Of a stretch of DNA of 38,553 nucleotides, positions 16,950-26,500 are shown piece after piece; position 1 is the first letter of the stretch, and every line of letters starts with the position of its first letter. The notes beneath the pieces were generated by a model. That model was not told the DNA's origin. It saw only the letters and a list, made by a program, of their open reading frames with translations, and searched no databases. Where the stretch lies: contig CAMOXW010000024.1 of NCBI GenBank assembly GCA_946629405.1, positions 1-38,553 of the forward strand. Reading direction: 5' to 3'. The translations under genes and the position numbers were made by a program. Source of the stretch: an uncultured Ruminococcus sp. GTDB lineage: Bacteria > Bacillota_A > Clostridia > Oscillospirales > Ruminococcaceae.

Positions 16950-16964
16950 TTTAACCTCCGTTTT

Positions 16965-17357
16965 TTATTTCAGGTTATCAGCGCCGAATCTCAGAGGAAG
17001 GAAATCCCCGAGCCTGTAAAAGCCGTTGGAAAGGATTACAGCAAAGTCATCCGGGCAGAATTCGCTCAATACCTGCAGACACGCTCCGCACGGAGTACAC
17101 GGTCTTGAAAAATCACCGTCAGAGCTGCCGGCTATAGCTATCGCCCTGAATTCTGTTACACCCTCGGAGACCGCCTTGAACAGCGCTGTACGTTCGGCAC
17201 ATACCGTAAGTGAGTATGACGAATTCTCAATATTGCAGCCAGCGAATATCCTTCCGTCTGCCGAAAGAAGAGCTGCCCCAACGCGAAAATGTGAATACGG
17301 CGAATAGGAGCTTCCGGCTGCAAGGACCGCCTCATTGAACAGGTCGTTGTTCGTCAT
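16965..17357 (-). CDS. cdd: Cytidine deaminase
   Basis: A 130-residue zinc hydrolase that deaminates cytidine and deoxycytidine to the uridine forms in pyrimidine salvage. Zinc ligands are C53, C90 and C93, and the proton shuttle is E55 in CAERTA; PCGAC is the second zinc motif. Length is that of the homotetrameric small type. Its ATG overlaps the DUF896 stop by ATGA. Confidence 0.96.
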   Translation of the reverse strand: MTNNDLFNEAVLAAGSSYSPYSHFRVGAALLSADGRIFAGCNIENSSYSLTVCAERTALFKAVSEGVTEFRAIAIAGSSDGDFSRPCTPCGACLQVLSEFCPDDFAVILSNGFYRLGDFLPLRFGADNLK

Positions 17358-17563
17358 GATCTGCCGCCTTTCCCGATCTTATGTTTTTTTCCGTCAGGGG
17401 TCATAATGTAAGTATTTTCAAGCTGCTGCATGAGAATTCCGGTAACAGAGGCACGGTACTCATTGCGAAGTTCGGTCTGTTCAGCTTTTTCAGCCTCAGT
17501 AAGCCCTTCGGCCTTCGATTTTCTGGCAAGTTCATTTATACGGTCGATCTTTTTCTGATCCAT
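17354..17563 (-). CDS. DUF896 family small protein (YnzC-like)
   Basis: A 69-residue cytoplasmic protein matching the DUF896/YnzC family: IDRINELARKSKAEGLT, then the helix pair TEAEKAEQTELRNEYR, then a basic tail. Bacillus members are small SOS- or sporulation-linked helical proteins without a clear function. I use ATG 17563, five nt after GAGGTG; an in-frame GTG at 17569 lies inside that site. A near-consensus promoter precedes it, and it heads the cdd-radical SAM-DUF2344 transcript. Confidence 0.9.
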   Translation of the reverse strand: MDQKKIDRINELARKSKAEGLTEAEKAEQTELRNEYRASVTGILMQQLENTYIMTPDGKKHKIGKGGRS

Positions 17564-17593
17564 AATCACACCTCAATAATTCAATATGTTTAT

Positions 17594-17622
17594 ATTGTAT
17601 CACGATTCTGCAACTTTTTCAA
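17594..17622 (-). promoter_or_regulatory. Promoter of the DUF896-cdd-radical SAM operon
   Basis: Minus strand TTGAAA (17617-17622), 17-nt spacer, TACAAT (17594-17599) with TGA just before the -10. It is divergent from the reductase promoter some 50 nt away. Confidence 0.75.
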
Positions 17623-17651
17623 GTGTCTGACTGGATTTTTCAGCAGGAATG

Positions 17652-17660
17652 TGATATAAT
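17652..17660 (+). promoter_or_regulatory. Extended -10 promoter of the reductase gene
   Basis: TGATATAAT (17652-17660) is a full extended -10 element; the -35 region at 17 nt is only weakly conserved. The ATG lies 33 nt further down, preceded by AGGAGG. Confidence 0.65.
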
Positions 17661-17692
17661 GCTGATATCAGACTTTTTCAGGAGGTTCAACT

Positions 17693-18397
17693 ATGAAATA
17701 TGCACTTGTTACCGGCGGCACCGGAGGTATCGGTGAGGCTGTGTGCCGGATCCTTTCAGAGGATGGCTATCACGTTTACATAAATTATTTGAACTCGGAG
17801 AAAAAGGCGATCCGTCTTGCTGATGAGATCGGCGGTGAGGCTGTTTGCTTCGATGTTTCAGACTCAGATGCTGTACGGAACGCCCTCGGAGGTATGGAAC
17901 CTCCTGTGCTTCTTGTCAACAATGCAGGCATTTCGGAGATTGCTCTTTTTAATGATATTGCAGACGATACAGCCCGTAAAATACTGACCACAAATCTCGC
18001 CGGGACTTTGAACTGCTCGCGTGCGGTCCTTCCGGAGATGATACGAAGAAAATCCGGAAACATTATCAATATTTCGTCTATGTGGGGACAGGTCGGAGCT
18101 TCATGCGAAGTGGATTACTCCGCTTCAAAGGCCGGCATCATCGGCTTCACGAAGGCACTTGCAAAGGAAGTCGCTCCGTCCGGAATAAGGGTAAATTGTA
18201 TATCACCAGGCTTTATACTGACTGAAATGAACAGCAGATTCAGTCCGGATGATCTTGAGCTAATAAGAGCAGACATCCCCCTCGGTATCTTCGGAAAGCC
18301 TCGGCATATAGCTGATACTGTAAGATTTCTCGCCTCAGATTCCTCGGAATACATCACGGGTCAGATCATAGGTGTAAACGGCGGTATGGTCATATAA
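17693..18397 (+). CDS. Short-chain dehydrogenase/reductase, YmfI/FabG-like
   Basis: A 234-residue NADP-type SDR. The cofactor motif is VTGGTGGIGE, NNAG is at about 76-79, and the catalytic set S129, Y142, K146 (YSASK) is intact. The stretch NISSMWGQVGASCEV before the active site and the ending NGGMVI resemble the YmfI subgroup (elongation factor P 5-aminopentanone reductase) more than FabG of fatty acid synthesis, and no fab genes are near. The choice between these is an inference. AGGAGG precedes the ATG. It stands alone with its own promoter. Confidence 0.88.
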   Translation: MKYALVTGGTGGIGEAVCRILSEDGYHVYINYLNSEKKAIRLADEIGGEAVCFDVSDSDAVRNALGGMEPPVLLVNNAGISEIALFNDIADDTARKILTTNLAGTLNCSRAVLPEMIRRKSGNIINISSMWGQVGASCEVDYSASKAGIIGFTKALAKEVAPSGIRVNCISPGFILTEMNSRFSPDDLELIRADIPLGIFGKPRHIADTVRFLASDSSEYITGQIIGVNGGMVI

Positions 18398-18585
18398 GCT
18401 TGTTCATATATTAAACCATTCCGTATTGATTTGAACAATCTCTCAAAATTCACTTGATCGCTTTAAATCGCAAGAAATGGTCAGGTGCACTATAAGCAAA
18501 TTGCACAATGAAAGACTCTTTTTGTAGTCTAATATTACTAATACGACGAAAATTGTGTTAATTCACGGAAATTAATGATTTCCAC
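18398..18585 (+). other. Intergenic stretch with no gene seen
   Basis: No reading frame or recognisable RNA gene. It holds small inverted repeats: TTGTTCA (18402-18408) with TGAACAA (18432-18438), GTGCA/TGCAC around 18485-18506, and AGACT/AGTCT near 18515-18532. None has a proper T-run, so I do not call a terminator for the reductase gene. Confidence 0.4.
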
Positions 18586-18614
18586 TTGAAGTTTTTTTAC
18601 CCTTGTGCTATTAT
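18586..18614 (+). promoter_or_regulatory. Promoter of the LtaS-like gene
   Basis: TTGAAG (18586-18591), exactly 17 nt, then TATTAT (18609-18614). It lies about 90 nt before the ATG, leaving a leader of about 85 nt. Confidence 0.7.
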
Positions 18615-18620
18615 TAATAA

Positions 18621-18704
18621 GTGTGATACGCTCCACTAATATTGCCGGTGCTGATACGCTGACCGCAGCACACGGTCTTAAAATTATTGTAAAGGATGAT
18701 AGGA
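18621..18704 (+). promoter_or_regulatory. Leader with a direct repeat and two alternative hairpins
   Basis: TGATACGCT occurs at 18624-18632 and again at 18652-18660. GTGCTG (18648-18653) can pair with CAGCAC (18666-18671), while GACCG (18661-18665) can pair with CGGTC (18673-18677); the two stems exclude one another. Then comes AAAGGA, 8 nt before the ATG. Confidence 0.35.
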
Positions 18705-20645
18705 ATGGCTGATACCCCAAACGAGATCACCGGATCACAGACTCCGGCGGCTGAAGCTGCCGTTCAGACTGCTGAAAAACCATTGATGGACGATGTCAGT
18801 GAAAAAAAGCCCGAGAAAAATAATAAACCTGAAAAAAAGCCGAACAGATTCACGGCTGCCCTGCGTGCCTTCAACCAGAAACGCCGCGAAAACTCAGAAA
18901 AATTCAAGCTCCTGAATCTCATTATGCTCATCATTTTTCCCATATATATCACCTGCATGGCTGAGATAATACAGGCTAAGGAGATCTCCGTATTTGCAAA
19001 GTTCTTTGTTCACCACCCGGCTGTGCTCCTTTTCGATGTGCTCATTGCCGGAGTCGTCTTCCTTCTCTTCCTTGCCTTGTTCAAGATACCGTGGATCGCG
19101 GTGCTGACTGAAAGCCTTGTCTATGTGATACTGAGTATTGTCGAGCTTTTCAAGTACAATACCAACGGCAACCACCTGCTTCTCTCCGATATGAGGCTCG
19201 CAAGAAATGCCAAGAGCTTATCTTCATTCGCCTATATAAAAATAACCTGGCAGCTCGTTCTCTGCTGCGTCATCGCTTTCCTTGTATTTGCGTTTATATT
19301 TTATATAAACCCTAAGATTAAATTCAGACCAATGCACCGCGTTGCTTCTGCTCTCGGATGTATCGTGTTTTCTTTTGCGATGATCGTTTTTCCAAAGTTC
19401 TACAACCCTGTATACAAGTTCTTTAAAATAGATACTACCGATGCTACGAATGCTTTCCTGCTGAATGAAAAATTCGAAAACAACAGCTTCCTCGCATTCA
19501 TAGTCCAGACCGCTTCTGAGAGTTATGAAAACCGCCTTGTAAAACCTGACGATTACGACAAAAACAACGTAAAGAGAATTCTTGACGTCAAGGTCGATAC
19601 AAGCGGAAATTTCAACGATGGTGTCAAGCCTAACGTTATCTTCATCATGAGTGAGTCCAACGCAGATTTCCGTGTATTCAACCAGCTCAACGTTGATGAT
19701 TCATACTACAAATACTTTGATAAGGCTTGTGAGGAAGGTCACTCCGGAAGGATAATCACTCCTACCTACGCAAGCTGGACCGTCCGCTCTGAGTTTGAGC
19801 TCATGTTCGGCCTCCCGGTAAAAGGACTGAATGACGCAAATATGCCTCAGAGAGTTCTTGCTGAGCACCCTCTTCCCGCTATGGCGCGCTATTACAATAA
19901 GTGGGGCTATAATACTGCTTATGTTCATCCGTTCAATCCTGAATTCTACAGCCGTGATAAGGTATATACCAGATTAGGCTTCAAGAATATGATCTTCCAC
20001 GACGATATCAGCGAAGAAACCGACTTTACTGTTGACGTTGAGCATTATGGTACATACGTCGATGATAAATCCGTATTTGATGAGCTTCTTGAGCTTGTCA
20101 AGACCTCTGACGATCCTATGTACATCCACACAACTACTATGCAGAACCACCAGCCATACGATCAGGGTGAAGACCCCGATGATGAGTTCGGCAACTACCT
20201 CCAATGGATCCAGCATTCATATGAGGGGCTCGATGTATTTCTCTCTGAACTCAAAGAGCTTGACGAGCCTACTCTTGTATTCTTCGTCGGTGACCATTTC
20301 CCATCGCTCAGAGGTGAGACAAGCGTTTACAACCAGCTCGACCTCAATGGCGATAACTGTTCTATCCTCTATGAGGAGACCTGCTTCTACTGGGCAAACT
20401 ATGATGCTGATTTCTCGGTGATCCCTGAGAATAAATATTCCTTCTTCTACGTTCCTTATGTTATCTTCAAGATCATTGACGCGCCGCATGACGCTTTCAT
20501 TGAAAAAATGATGCAGCTCCTCGACGAAGTACCTGTCTACTCAACTGCATATGATGCCGAGATCCCTGATAATGAGGCTCTTGACGTTCTTACATACGAC
20601 AGAGTTGTTGGAAATATATATTCAACTTCCCCGCTCGATGACTGA
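18705..20645 (+). CDS. LTA synthase family (sulfatase-fold) membrane protein
   Basis: A 646-residue polytopic protein. A Lys/Pro/Glu-rich cytoplasmic N-terminus (1-68) is followed by about five transmembrane helices (69-88, 102-126, 128-149, 181-200, 213-230), then a large extracellular sulfatase-fold domain. Metal and catalytic positions of the LtaS family can be recognised: E317 in IFIMSES, T359 in SWTVRSEF as the likely nucleophile, and VGDHF near the C-terminus. LtaS-type enzymes transfer glycerol-phosphate from phosphatidylglycerol to a glycolipid; the substrate here is not proven, as the family includes other phosphoglycerol transferases. The ATG at 18705 has AAAGGA at the right distance; the ATG at 18696 lies within that site. 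The thioesterase gene follows after 10 nt. Confidence 0.9.
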   Translation: MADTPNEITGSQTPAAEAAVQTAEKPLMDDVSEKKPEKNNKPEKKPNRFTAALRAFNQKRRENSEKFKLLNLIMLIIFPIYITCMAEIIQAKEISVFAKFFVHHPAVLLFDVLIAGVVFLLFLALFKIPWIAVLTESLVYVILSIVELFKYNTNGNHLLLSDMRLARNAKSLSSFAYIKITWQLVLCCVIAFLVFAFIFYINPKIKFRPMHRVASALGCIVFSFAMIVFPKFYNPVYKFFKIDTTDATNAFLLNEKFENNSFLAFIVQTASESYENRLVKPDDYDKNNVKRILDVKVDTSGNFNDGVKPNVIFIMSESNADFRVFNQLNVDDSYYKYFDKACEEGHSGRIITPTYASWTVRSEFELMFGLPVKGLNDANMPQRVLAEHPLPAMARYYNKWGYNTAYVHPFNPEFYSRDKVYTRLGFKNMIFHDDISEETDFTVDVEHYGTYVDDKSVFDELLELVKTSDDPMYIHTTTMQNHQPYDQGEDPDDEFGNYLQWIQHSYEGLDVFLSELKELDEPTLVFFVGDHFPSLRGETSVYNQLDLNGDNCSILYEETCFYWANYDADFSVIPENKYSFFYVPYVIFKIIDAPHDAFIEKMMQLLDEVPVYSTAYDAEIPDNEALDVLTYDRVVGNIYSTSPLDD

Positions 20646-20655
20646 GGTGAACGAT

Positions 20656-21048
20656 ATGAAGAATATTGACCCCGGTATCTCGGCTTCCGCTGAGATCACT
20701 GTTACCGAAAATGAGCTTGCTTTGAAAGTCGGCAGCGGAAGTCTTGAAGTATTTGCGACGCCTGCTATGACCGCTCTTATGGAAAAAGCCGCCTGTCTGT
20801 GCGTTGCTCCCTATCTTGAAGGCGATGAAACTACAGTCGGCACAGAGCTGAATATTAAGCATACATCAGCTACACCATGCGGTATGAAGGTCTGCGCTGA
20901 AGCTGTTCTTACCGAAGTCAACGGCAGAGAGCTCGTATTCTCTGTTAAGGCTTCTGATGAAGCAAGTGCCATAGGCGAGGGTACGCACAGAAGATTCCTC
21001 GTTTATGGTGAAAAATTCACTTCCAAAACCAAATCAAAGCTTAAATAA
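20656..21048 (+). CDS. FlK-like hotdog-fold thioesterase
   Basis: A 130-residue single hotdog-domain protein of the fluoroacetyl-CoA thioesterase-like family. T36 (in FATPAM), E43 (in MEKA) and H69 (in LNIKHTSATP) line up with the catalytic set of FlK. Most anaerobe members are housekeeping acyl-CoA thioesterases of unknown substrate, so fluoroacetate activity should not be assumed. I use ATG 20656, 6 nt after GAGGTG; an in-frame ATG at 20638 overlaps the preceding gene. It ends at a strong terminator. Confidence 0.85.
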   Translation: MKNIDPGISASAEITVTENELALKVGSGSLEVFATPAMTALMEKAACLCVAPYLEGDETTVGTELNIKHTSATPCGMKVCAEAVLTEVNGRELVFSVKASDEASAIGEGTHRRFLVYGEKFTSKTKSKLK

Positions 21049-21053
21049 TCCAC

Positions 21054-21090
21054 ACGCCGAAGAACTGGCTGTTCTTCGGCGTTTTTCGTT
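21054..21090 (+). terminator. Strong terminator after the thioesterase gene
   Basis: ACGCCGAAGAAC (21054-21065) and GTTCTTCGGCGT (21071-21082) form a perfect 12-bp stem with a 5-nt loop, followed by TTTTCGTTT. It also lies just past the end of the convergent methyltransferase gene, but has no T-run in that direction. Confidence 0.9.
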
Positions 21091-21093
21091 TCA

Positions 21094-21852
21094 TCAGGTT
21101 TTTCTTGCAACAATGTAGAAGCGGTGTATCATTCCGCTTATCTTGCCAGTCTCGCGTATTATCCGTTCAGCTTCAAGGAGCCTTTCAAAGCATTTGTCTA
21201 CAGAAAATCCTGTGAATTCCCATTCAATTATTCTTGCAAACCATACAAGAGCTCCGGTGTCATAAAACTCTAAAGGTCTGTAAGCTTCACTGCTTTCAAG
21301 TATTTTGAAGCCTGTATTTTCGAGTGCCTTTGTGCAGTTCGCGAGATCATGTCCCGGATATGGCTTCGGTGCATCAGGAAGAAGCAGCTCTACAAGCTCA
21401 CGATCGTTATCCTCCCCCACCTGCTGTGTAACAAATACACCGCCCTGTTTGAGCACGCGGTATAGTTCATCAGGATCATAGCTTCCGTGACGGTTCATTA
21501 TAATATCAAAATAATTATCAGGAAATGGCATCTCGTTATAGCTGTTAATTTCATGGAAGTCTATCCCAAGCTTCCTAAACTTTTCCCGGCAGAGTGCGGC
21601 GTTCGGAGGATATCCCTCAGTCGCACTTGTAAGATAATACGGATGTCCGATGCTGAGCAGAAATTCACCTCCTCCTGTGTCTATGTCAAGAAGCCTCCCT
21701 GCTGAGTTCCGGTATTTATTTATTATATCCTCAAACTTCCACGGAAGCTCACCTTCATATGTGCGGTTTTCTATACATGAAAAATCCCACCCTTTTATAT
21801 GTGCCTTCTCCTCCTCGGCTGTCCAGTATTTTCTCAGTTCTTCAATATTCAT
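21094..21852 (-). CDS. Class I SAM-dependent methyltransferase
   Basis: A 252-residue methyltransferase. Motif I is LLDIDTGGGEFLL (a DxGGGE variant), NSYNEMPFPDNYFDIIMNRHGSY covers the motif II-III region, and VLKQGGVFVTQQVGE is post-I motif territory. The target is unknown. The ATG at 21852 has AAAGGAG at 8 nt; an upstream in-frame ATG at 21873 lacks a site. It is divergent from the HtrA gene and unrelated in sequence to the remnant at 14181-14438. Confidence 0.87.
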   Translation of the reverse strand: MNIEELRKYWTAEEEKAHIKGWDFSCIENRTYEGELPWKFEDIINKYRNSAGRLLDIDTGGGEFLLSIGHPYYLTSATEGYPPNAALCREKFRKLGIDFHEINSYNEMPFPDNYFDIIMNRHGSYDPDELYRVLKQGGVFVTQQVGEDNDRELVELLLPDAPKPYPGHDLANCTKALENTGFKILESSEAYRPLEFYDTGALVWFARIIEWEFTGFSVDKCFERLLEAERIIRETGKISGMIHRFYIVARKT

Positions 21853-21963
21853 TTTTACAGCTCCTTTTCCCATTTTTTCTGTATGCTATCATATATTTAT
21901 CACAAAAGTGATTATAATATAATTATTAGAAATAATACATTCTATATAGAAAGGAAGATTTCT
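21853..21963 (+). promoter_or_regulatory. AT-rich divergent promoter region for htrA and the methyltransferase
   Basis: Two overlapping TATAAT boxes occur at 21913-21918 and 21918-21923 on the plus strand. The -35 elements are poor matches. The GAAAGGAAG ribosome site for the protease lies at the end. Exact promoters cannot be fixed. Confidence 0.4.
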
Positions 21964-23430
21964 ATGTCTGATAATTTTAATAACGCCGATGAAACTATAA
22001 GCAATACTGCTGAGCCTTCACCTGATGGCTATTACTCCGGTGACAGCAGTTCATATAGAACCACCGCTTCTCCTTATGCAGGAGAGTATAACGCTCCCCG
22101 CTATCCTGATTCCGGTTCCTATGCCTATGTTTCGGAAAATTCTTCCGCAAAGTCTTCAAAAAAACGTCACCCTGTGCTGAGAACTACCGCCTTCATTCTC
22201 TGCCTTGCTATAGTCGGAGTAGGCTCTGTTCAGGGATATAGGATATATCAGGATCACCACGACAAGAACGGCTTTTCAGAATATAAGGACAGCAGCGAAT
22301 CAAACAGCAGCTCCACCATCAAGGCTGAAAATAGCGACGCTCCCGATGAACCGCTCCCGAGCATGATCGAGCTTGCGGCACGCGAGGACGCAAAATCTAT
22401 CCCGGATATCGTGGATTCTATCATGCCGTCTGTTGTCGGCGTTTCCGCTACATTTGAGTATACCGCAAATTACTACGATTTCTTCGGCTGGGGCATGGGC
22501 AGCTCCTCTCCACAGGAAATGGTAGGCAGAGGTACAGGTATAATCTTCTCCGAGGACGGCTACATCGTTACTAACGCTCACTGTGTTTATGACGACAGCA
22601 GCTCCTATCAGGCCGGCGAGGCGCTCGAAGTCTCCGTTCGTTTCAGTGATGAGACTGAGCATAACGCGAAGATAATTGCTTATGATACTGATACTGATAT
22701 TGCTGTCCTGAAGGTTAATGAAACCGGTCTCACTCCTGCTGTATTCGGCGACAGTGATGATCTCCGCGTCGGAGAACTCGTTATTGCCGTGGGAAATCCT
22801 CTCGGCTTCGACCTCTTTGGCTCTGTAACAAGCGGCATCGTTTCAGCGCTCAACAGACAGATATCTGTAAACGACAAGCAGATGAACCTGATACAGACTG
22901 ACGCTGCTATCAACTCCGGCAACTCCGGAGGTCCGCTGCTCAATAGCTGCGGTCAGGTTATCGGCATAAATTCAGCAAAAATGTCGTCCAGCTATGGCTC
23001 TGCAAGTGTCGAAGGTCTTGGATTTGCCATCCCAATAAGTGACGCTAAATCTATCATTGACGACCTTATCCACTATAATTACGTCAAGGGCAGACCTCAG
23101 CTCGGAATTTCAACCGTCGATATCACGGAATCCGATTCCCGCCGCTATAATATGCCTATGGGCGCTTATATTGTGAATGTTGTCAGCGGAAGTGCTGCCG
23201 ACGAAGCCGGCCTTATGATCCGCGATATCATCATTGACATAAACGGCGATACCATAAGCTCGACCTCGCAGCTCAACACCGTCAAGAACAAGTACAAAGC
23301 CGGAGATACCGTTACCGTTACTGTAAACCGAAACGGTAAGGATATGCAGTTTGAAGTGACCCTGCAGGAGGATGTTTCCAATATGGCTGGCGGTCAGTCC
23401 GGTGCCGAAAGCTTCAACCCAAGCAACTGA
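21964..23430 (+). CDS. htrA: HtrA/DegP-type S1C serine protease
   Basis: A 488-residue membrane-anchored envelope protease. A cytoplasmic, Ser/Tyr/Asn-rich N-terminus (1-70) is followed by one transmembrane helix at about 71-91, a short linker, a trypsin-like domain and one PDZ domain (about 375-475). The catalytic triad is H206 (TNAHC), D245 (DTDIAVL) and S321 (NSGNSGGP). The arrangement fits Gram-positive HtrA/HtrB proteins that degrade or refold misfolded secreted proteins. AAGGAAG precedes the ATG. A bidirectional terminator follows. Confidence 0.95.
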   Translation: MSDNFNNADETISNTAEPSPDGYYSGDSSSYRTTASPYAGEYNAPRYPDSGSYAYVSENSSAKSSKKRHPVLRTTAFILCLAIVGVGSVQGYRIYQDHHDKNGFSEYKDSSESNSSSTIKAENSDAPDEPLPSMIELAAREDAKSIPDIVDSIMPSVVGVSATFEYTANYYDFFGWGMGSSSPQEMVGRGTGIIFSEDGYIVTNAHCVYDDSSSYQAGEALEVSVRFSDETEHNAKIIAYDTDTDIAVLKVNETGLTPAVFGDSDDLRVGELVIAVGNPLGFDLFGSVTSGIVSALNRQISVNDKQMNLIQTDAAINSGNSGGPLLNSCGQVIGINSAKMSSSYGSASVEGLGFAIPISDAKSIIDDLIHYNYVKGRPQLGISTVDITESDSRRYNMPMGAYIVNVVSGSAADEAGLMIRDIIIDINGDTISSTSQLNTVKNKYKAGDTVTVTVNRNGKDMQFEVTLQEDVSNMAGGQSGAESFNPSN

Positions 23431-23464
23431 AAACCAGAATTATTAATTCTTCTCCTTACTTCTC

Positions 23465-23500
23465 AAAAAAGCCTGCTCAGTTTTGTGAGCGGGCTTTTTT
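23465..23500. terminator. Bidirectional terminator between htrA and addA
   Basis: A-run, GCCTGCTCA (23471-23479), 6-nt loop, TGAGCGGGC (23486-23494), T-run (23495-23500). With A and T runs on either side it works in both directions, ending htrA on plus and addA on minus. Confidence 0.9.
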
Positions 23501-23541
23501 ACTTTATGTTTGCCTTTTGGCAGCTATTAAGGACAGATCGC

Positions 23542-26500
23542 TTATAGCTCGACCCTGATCTGCTTCCTCAGTTCAAATGAATATAGATACGCCTCACGGA
23601 CAGGCATTTTCATTGTAAGCTCGATCGCTGAACGATAAAGACAGAGCTGTATCCTGTATCGCTCGGCAAGCTTCTCTGCACTCGTTCCACGGTCGGATTT
23701 GTAGTCAACAATGACTATCCCGCCGTTTTCCTCGAACATCAGGTCGATTATACCATTGATCATGCCATCAGATGCTCTGAGCTTCTGCATGAGAGCGCTA
23801 TCCAGATCAAGCTGCGCGACCGCTACCATGAATTTCTTCTCACGCCATACCCTGTCAGCACGGCTGATACGTCCATAAAGATCACTCTCAAAAAAAGCGC
23901 TTACGTTGGAAATATTTATCGAAGCGGCTTCTGATGCACTTATATAGCTCATTTCGTGTATACGCTCTATCTCCTCAGCAGGTTCCCTGCGGGCATTTTC
24001 AAAGCTGCAATACTGGAAGAAGGTGTGTATCGCCGTTCCCCTTTCCGCACCGGTGAGCCCGCTGTTTCCCGAGGCAAATCTCGGCCTGCGAAGCCTGAAA
24101 TCAAAGCTCTCCGCTTCACCTCGGAATTTCTTCGTTATCTGCGTTACACTCAGACGCGCCGGAAGCTCTGAAAGTGTTTTGTCATAGCTGTGACCGATGA
24201 GCTTTTCGAGCTCTGCACATATTGCTTCATCCGGAGCCGCCTCAGGTTCATCCAGCTCGTCAAGTCCGCTGAGAACACTTTCCGGTTCAGCATAGACTAT
24301 ATCAAAAATATCACTGCTGTATTTTGCTGGCGGAAGATCATAGCCCCCTGGTACAAGTTCAAACTTTTTCGCTATATCAGCAAATTTTTCGTGAACCATT
24401 AGAACTGCCCAGAGCCAATCTGAATACCTTCTTGCACTGCTAACGATATCATCTGTACCGCTGCCGCTGATAATCATTTCCTCTACCTGTGAACGCAGCC
24501 TCTTGAGCGGCTTTTCACCGGTTTTAAGATTGATGAAAAGCCTCTGGCGGGCACGGGTAAGTCCGACATACAGCAGGCGCATTTCTTCGCTGCGCGTCTC
24601 CCGCTCCTTCTCTGAAGTCAGCGTTATCTGCTGGAATGTGCGGTACTTCCTTAGAATGCTTTTATCGCAGAGCACATAGCCTATTCTTCCGTCATCGCCA
24701 AACATAACTATATCTGAATCAAATTTGAACTCCGTCGATGTCTCAGCTATAAAGACAAACGGATATTCAAGTCCCTTTGAGCCGTGAAGCGTCTGTATCG
24801 CCACATAGTCTCCCGTGGCTGACGATACCTTGCCCTGAGGACGGTCTCCGTTCTTAATAACACGATCAATATGCCGCAGAAATCCGCCAAGTCCGCCAGA
24901 GCCCTCAAATGCTACTGCTTCCTCATAGCTTCTGGCATACTGTATCAGAGCCCGAAGATTTGCACGCTTTTTGTCGCCGTCAGCACTGAGCTGCATTACC
25001 GAAATAAAATCTGTCGTGTCGTATATTGAGCTTATAAGCTCCCCTATCGTCATAGTCACTGAGTCAAGGCGGAACTTATCAAGAGCTTCAAGGAATTCAC
25101 GGCAGCGTCCGGCAAGGAACATATCTCCGAATTCCTCATAGACGCCTTCCGCAAGCTCCACAAGCAGCAGATAAAGCGGCTTTTCCTTGTCAAGAGACCT
25201 GATATAGGCAAGCTCCCCCGCTGTAAACATATACATCGGCGACATAAGCACCGCAGCAAGCGGAATGTCAAGAAGCGGGTCACTGATAACCTTAAGCAGG
25301 TCTATCAGTATCGCTATCTCGCGCGACCTCAGATAACCGCTCTCCTCGCTCCGCTTTGCAGGTATCCCACGCGCCGCAAGCTCGTCAGAATAGGTGTTGA
25401 TGTACTTGTTTTTTCGGACGAGTATACAAAAATCCGATGGGCGGCATGGCCTGAGCCTGCCGTCTTTTTCAGCGACCTTTGTCCCCTCCGATATCATCCG
25501 GGCTATCTTTCCGGCTGTCCATGCAGCCTCCGGGTCCGCCTTTGGTATATCGGTATCTTCATCACTGTCGTCACAGCTTATAAGGTCAATCTGTGTGCGG
25601 AATTCATCCTTAGGTATCCCGCCGTACTCCTGCGCTCCGAAATACAGCCTTTCATCATCGGTATAGTCTATCCCTCCGCAGCGTGCAGTCATAAGTTCGC
25701 CAAAAACAAGATTGACAAAATCAATAACTCCCTGTGAACTGCGGAAATTCCTGTTCAGCACTACTGACTGGTTCTTGCTGTCACTTTCAGCATCAAACGG
25801 ATCTGAACATTCAAGCGTGCGGACAAAGTTTTTAGGATTTGCAAGCCGGAAACCGTATATGGATTGTTTGACGTCACCAACAAGAAATACATTGTCGCCG
25901 TACATTGGCTCACCGTCAGCGGTGTGCCTGAAGTTCCTCGATATCAGCTTGAAAATAAGATCCTCCTTGTTGTTTGAGTCCTGGTACTCGTCGATCATGA
26001 TTATGTCGTAGTAATCAGCTATCCGCTTTGCGGTCCCGGACTGAACTATCCTGCCGCTTTCGTCAGTTTCAGCAAGCAGCTCAAGTGCAAGTCTTTCGCC
26101 GTCGTCAAAGCTTATAGCATTTTTTCTGCACTTGTTCTCCCAGATTATCTCCTCATATCTGCGTACAGCATCCGCAAGAAGTACAGTCACCTCACCGCTC
26201 TCCCTGAAATCGCTCTCTACAGTGGAAACGCTGTCTATTGCGGATAATACAAACTTTTTGTAAATATCGCGCCGCTGTTTATATATCTCCCGCAGCGCCT
26301 TGTTATAGACAGCTTTCCCAGGTACAGGAAGATTTGAAAATGCTGAAAGCTCTTTCAGCTCATTGTCTGTCGGAAACCTGCCGGAGCTGAATATACCGGC
26401 AAGCTCTGAGATTTTTGCGTTTTCATCCTGTGCATGGGACAGCAGCTTCTGTGCTGCCGGAGCGCTCATGTCAGGAAATATCCCCATGACAAGCGAACAG

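Noticed and set aside
18398..18585. Possible small RNA gene in the gap before the LtaS-like gene
   Set aside because: Only short stems, no terminator and no upstream promoter; nothing resembles 6S, SRP or tmRNA.
20656..21048. Fluoroacetate resistance gene
   Set aside because: The FlK-like fold is widespread in anaerobes; nothing in the context supports fluoroacetyl-CoA as the substrate.
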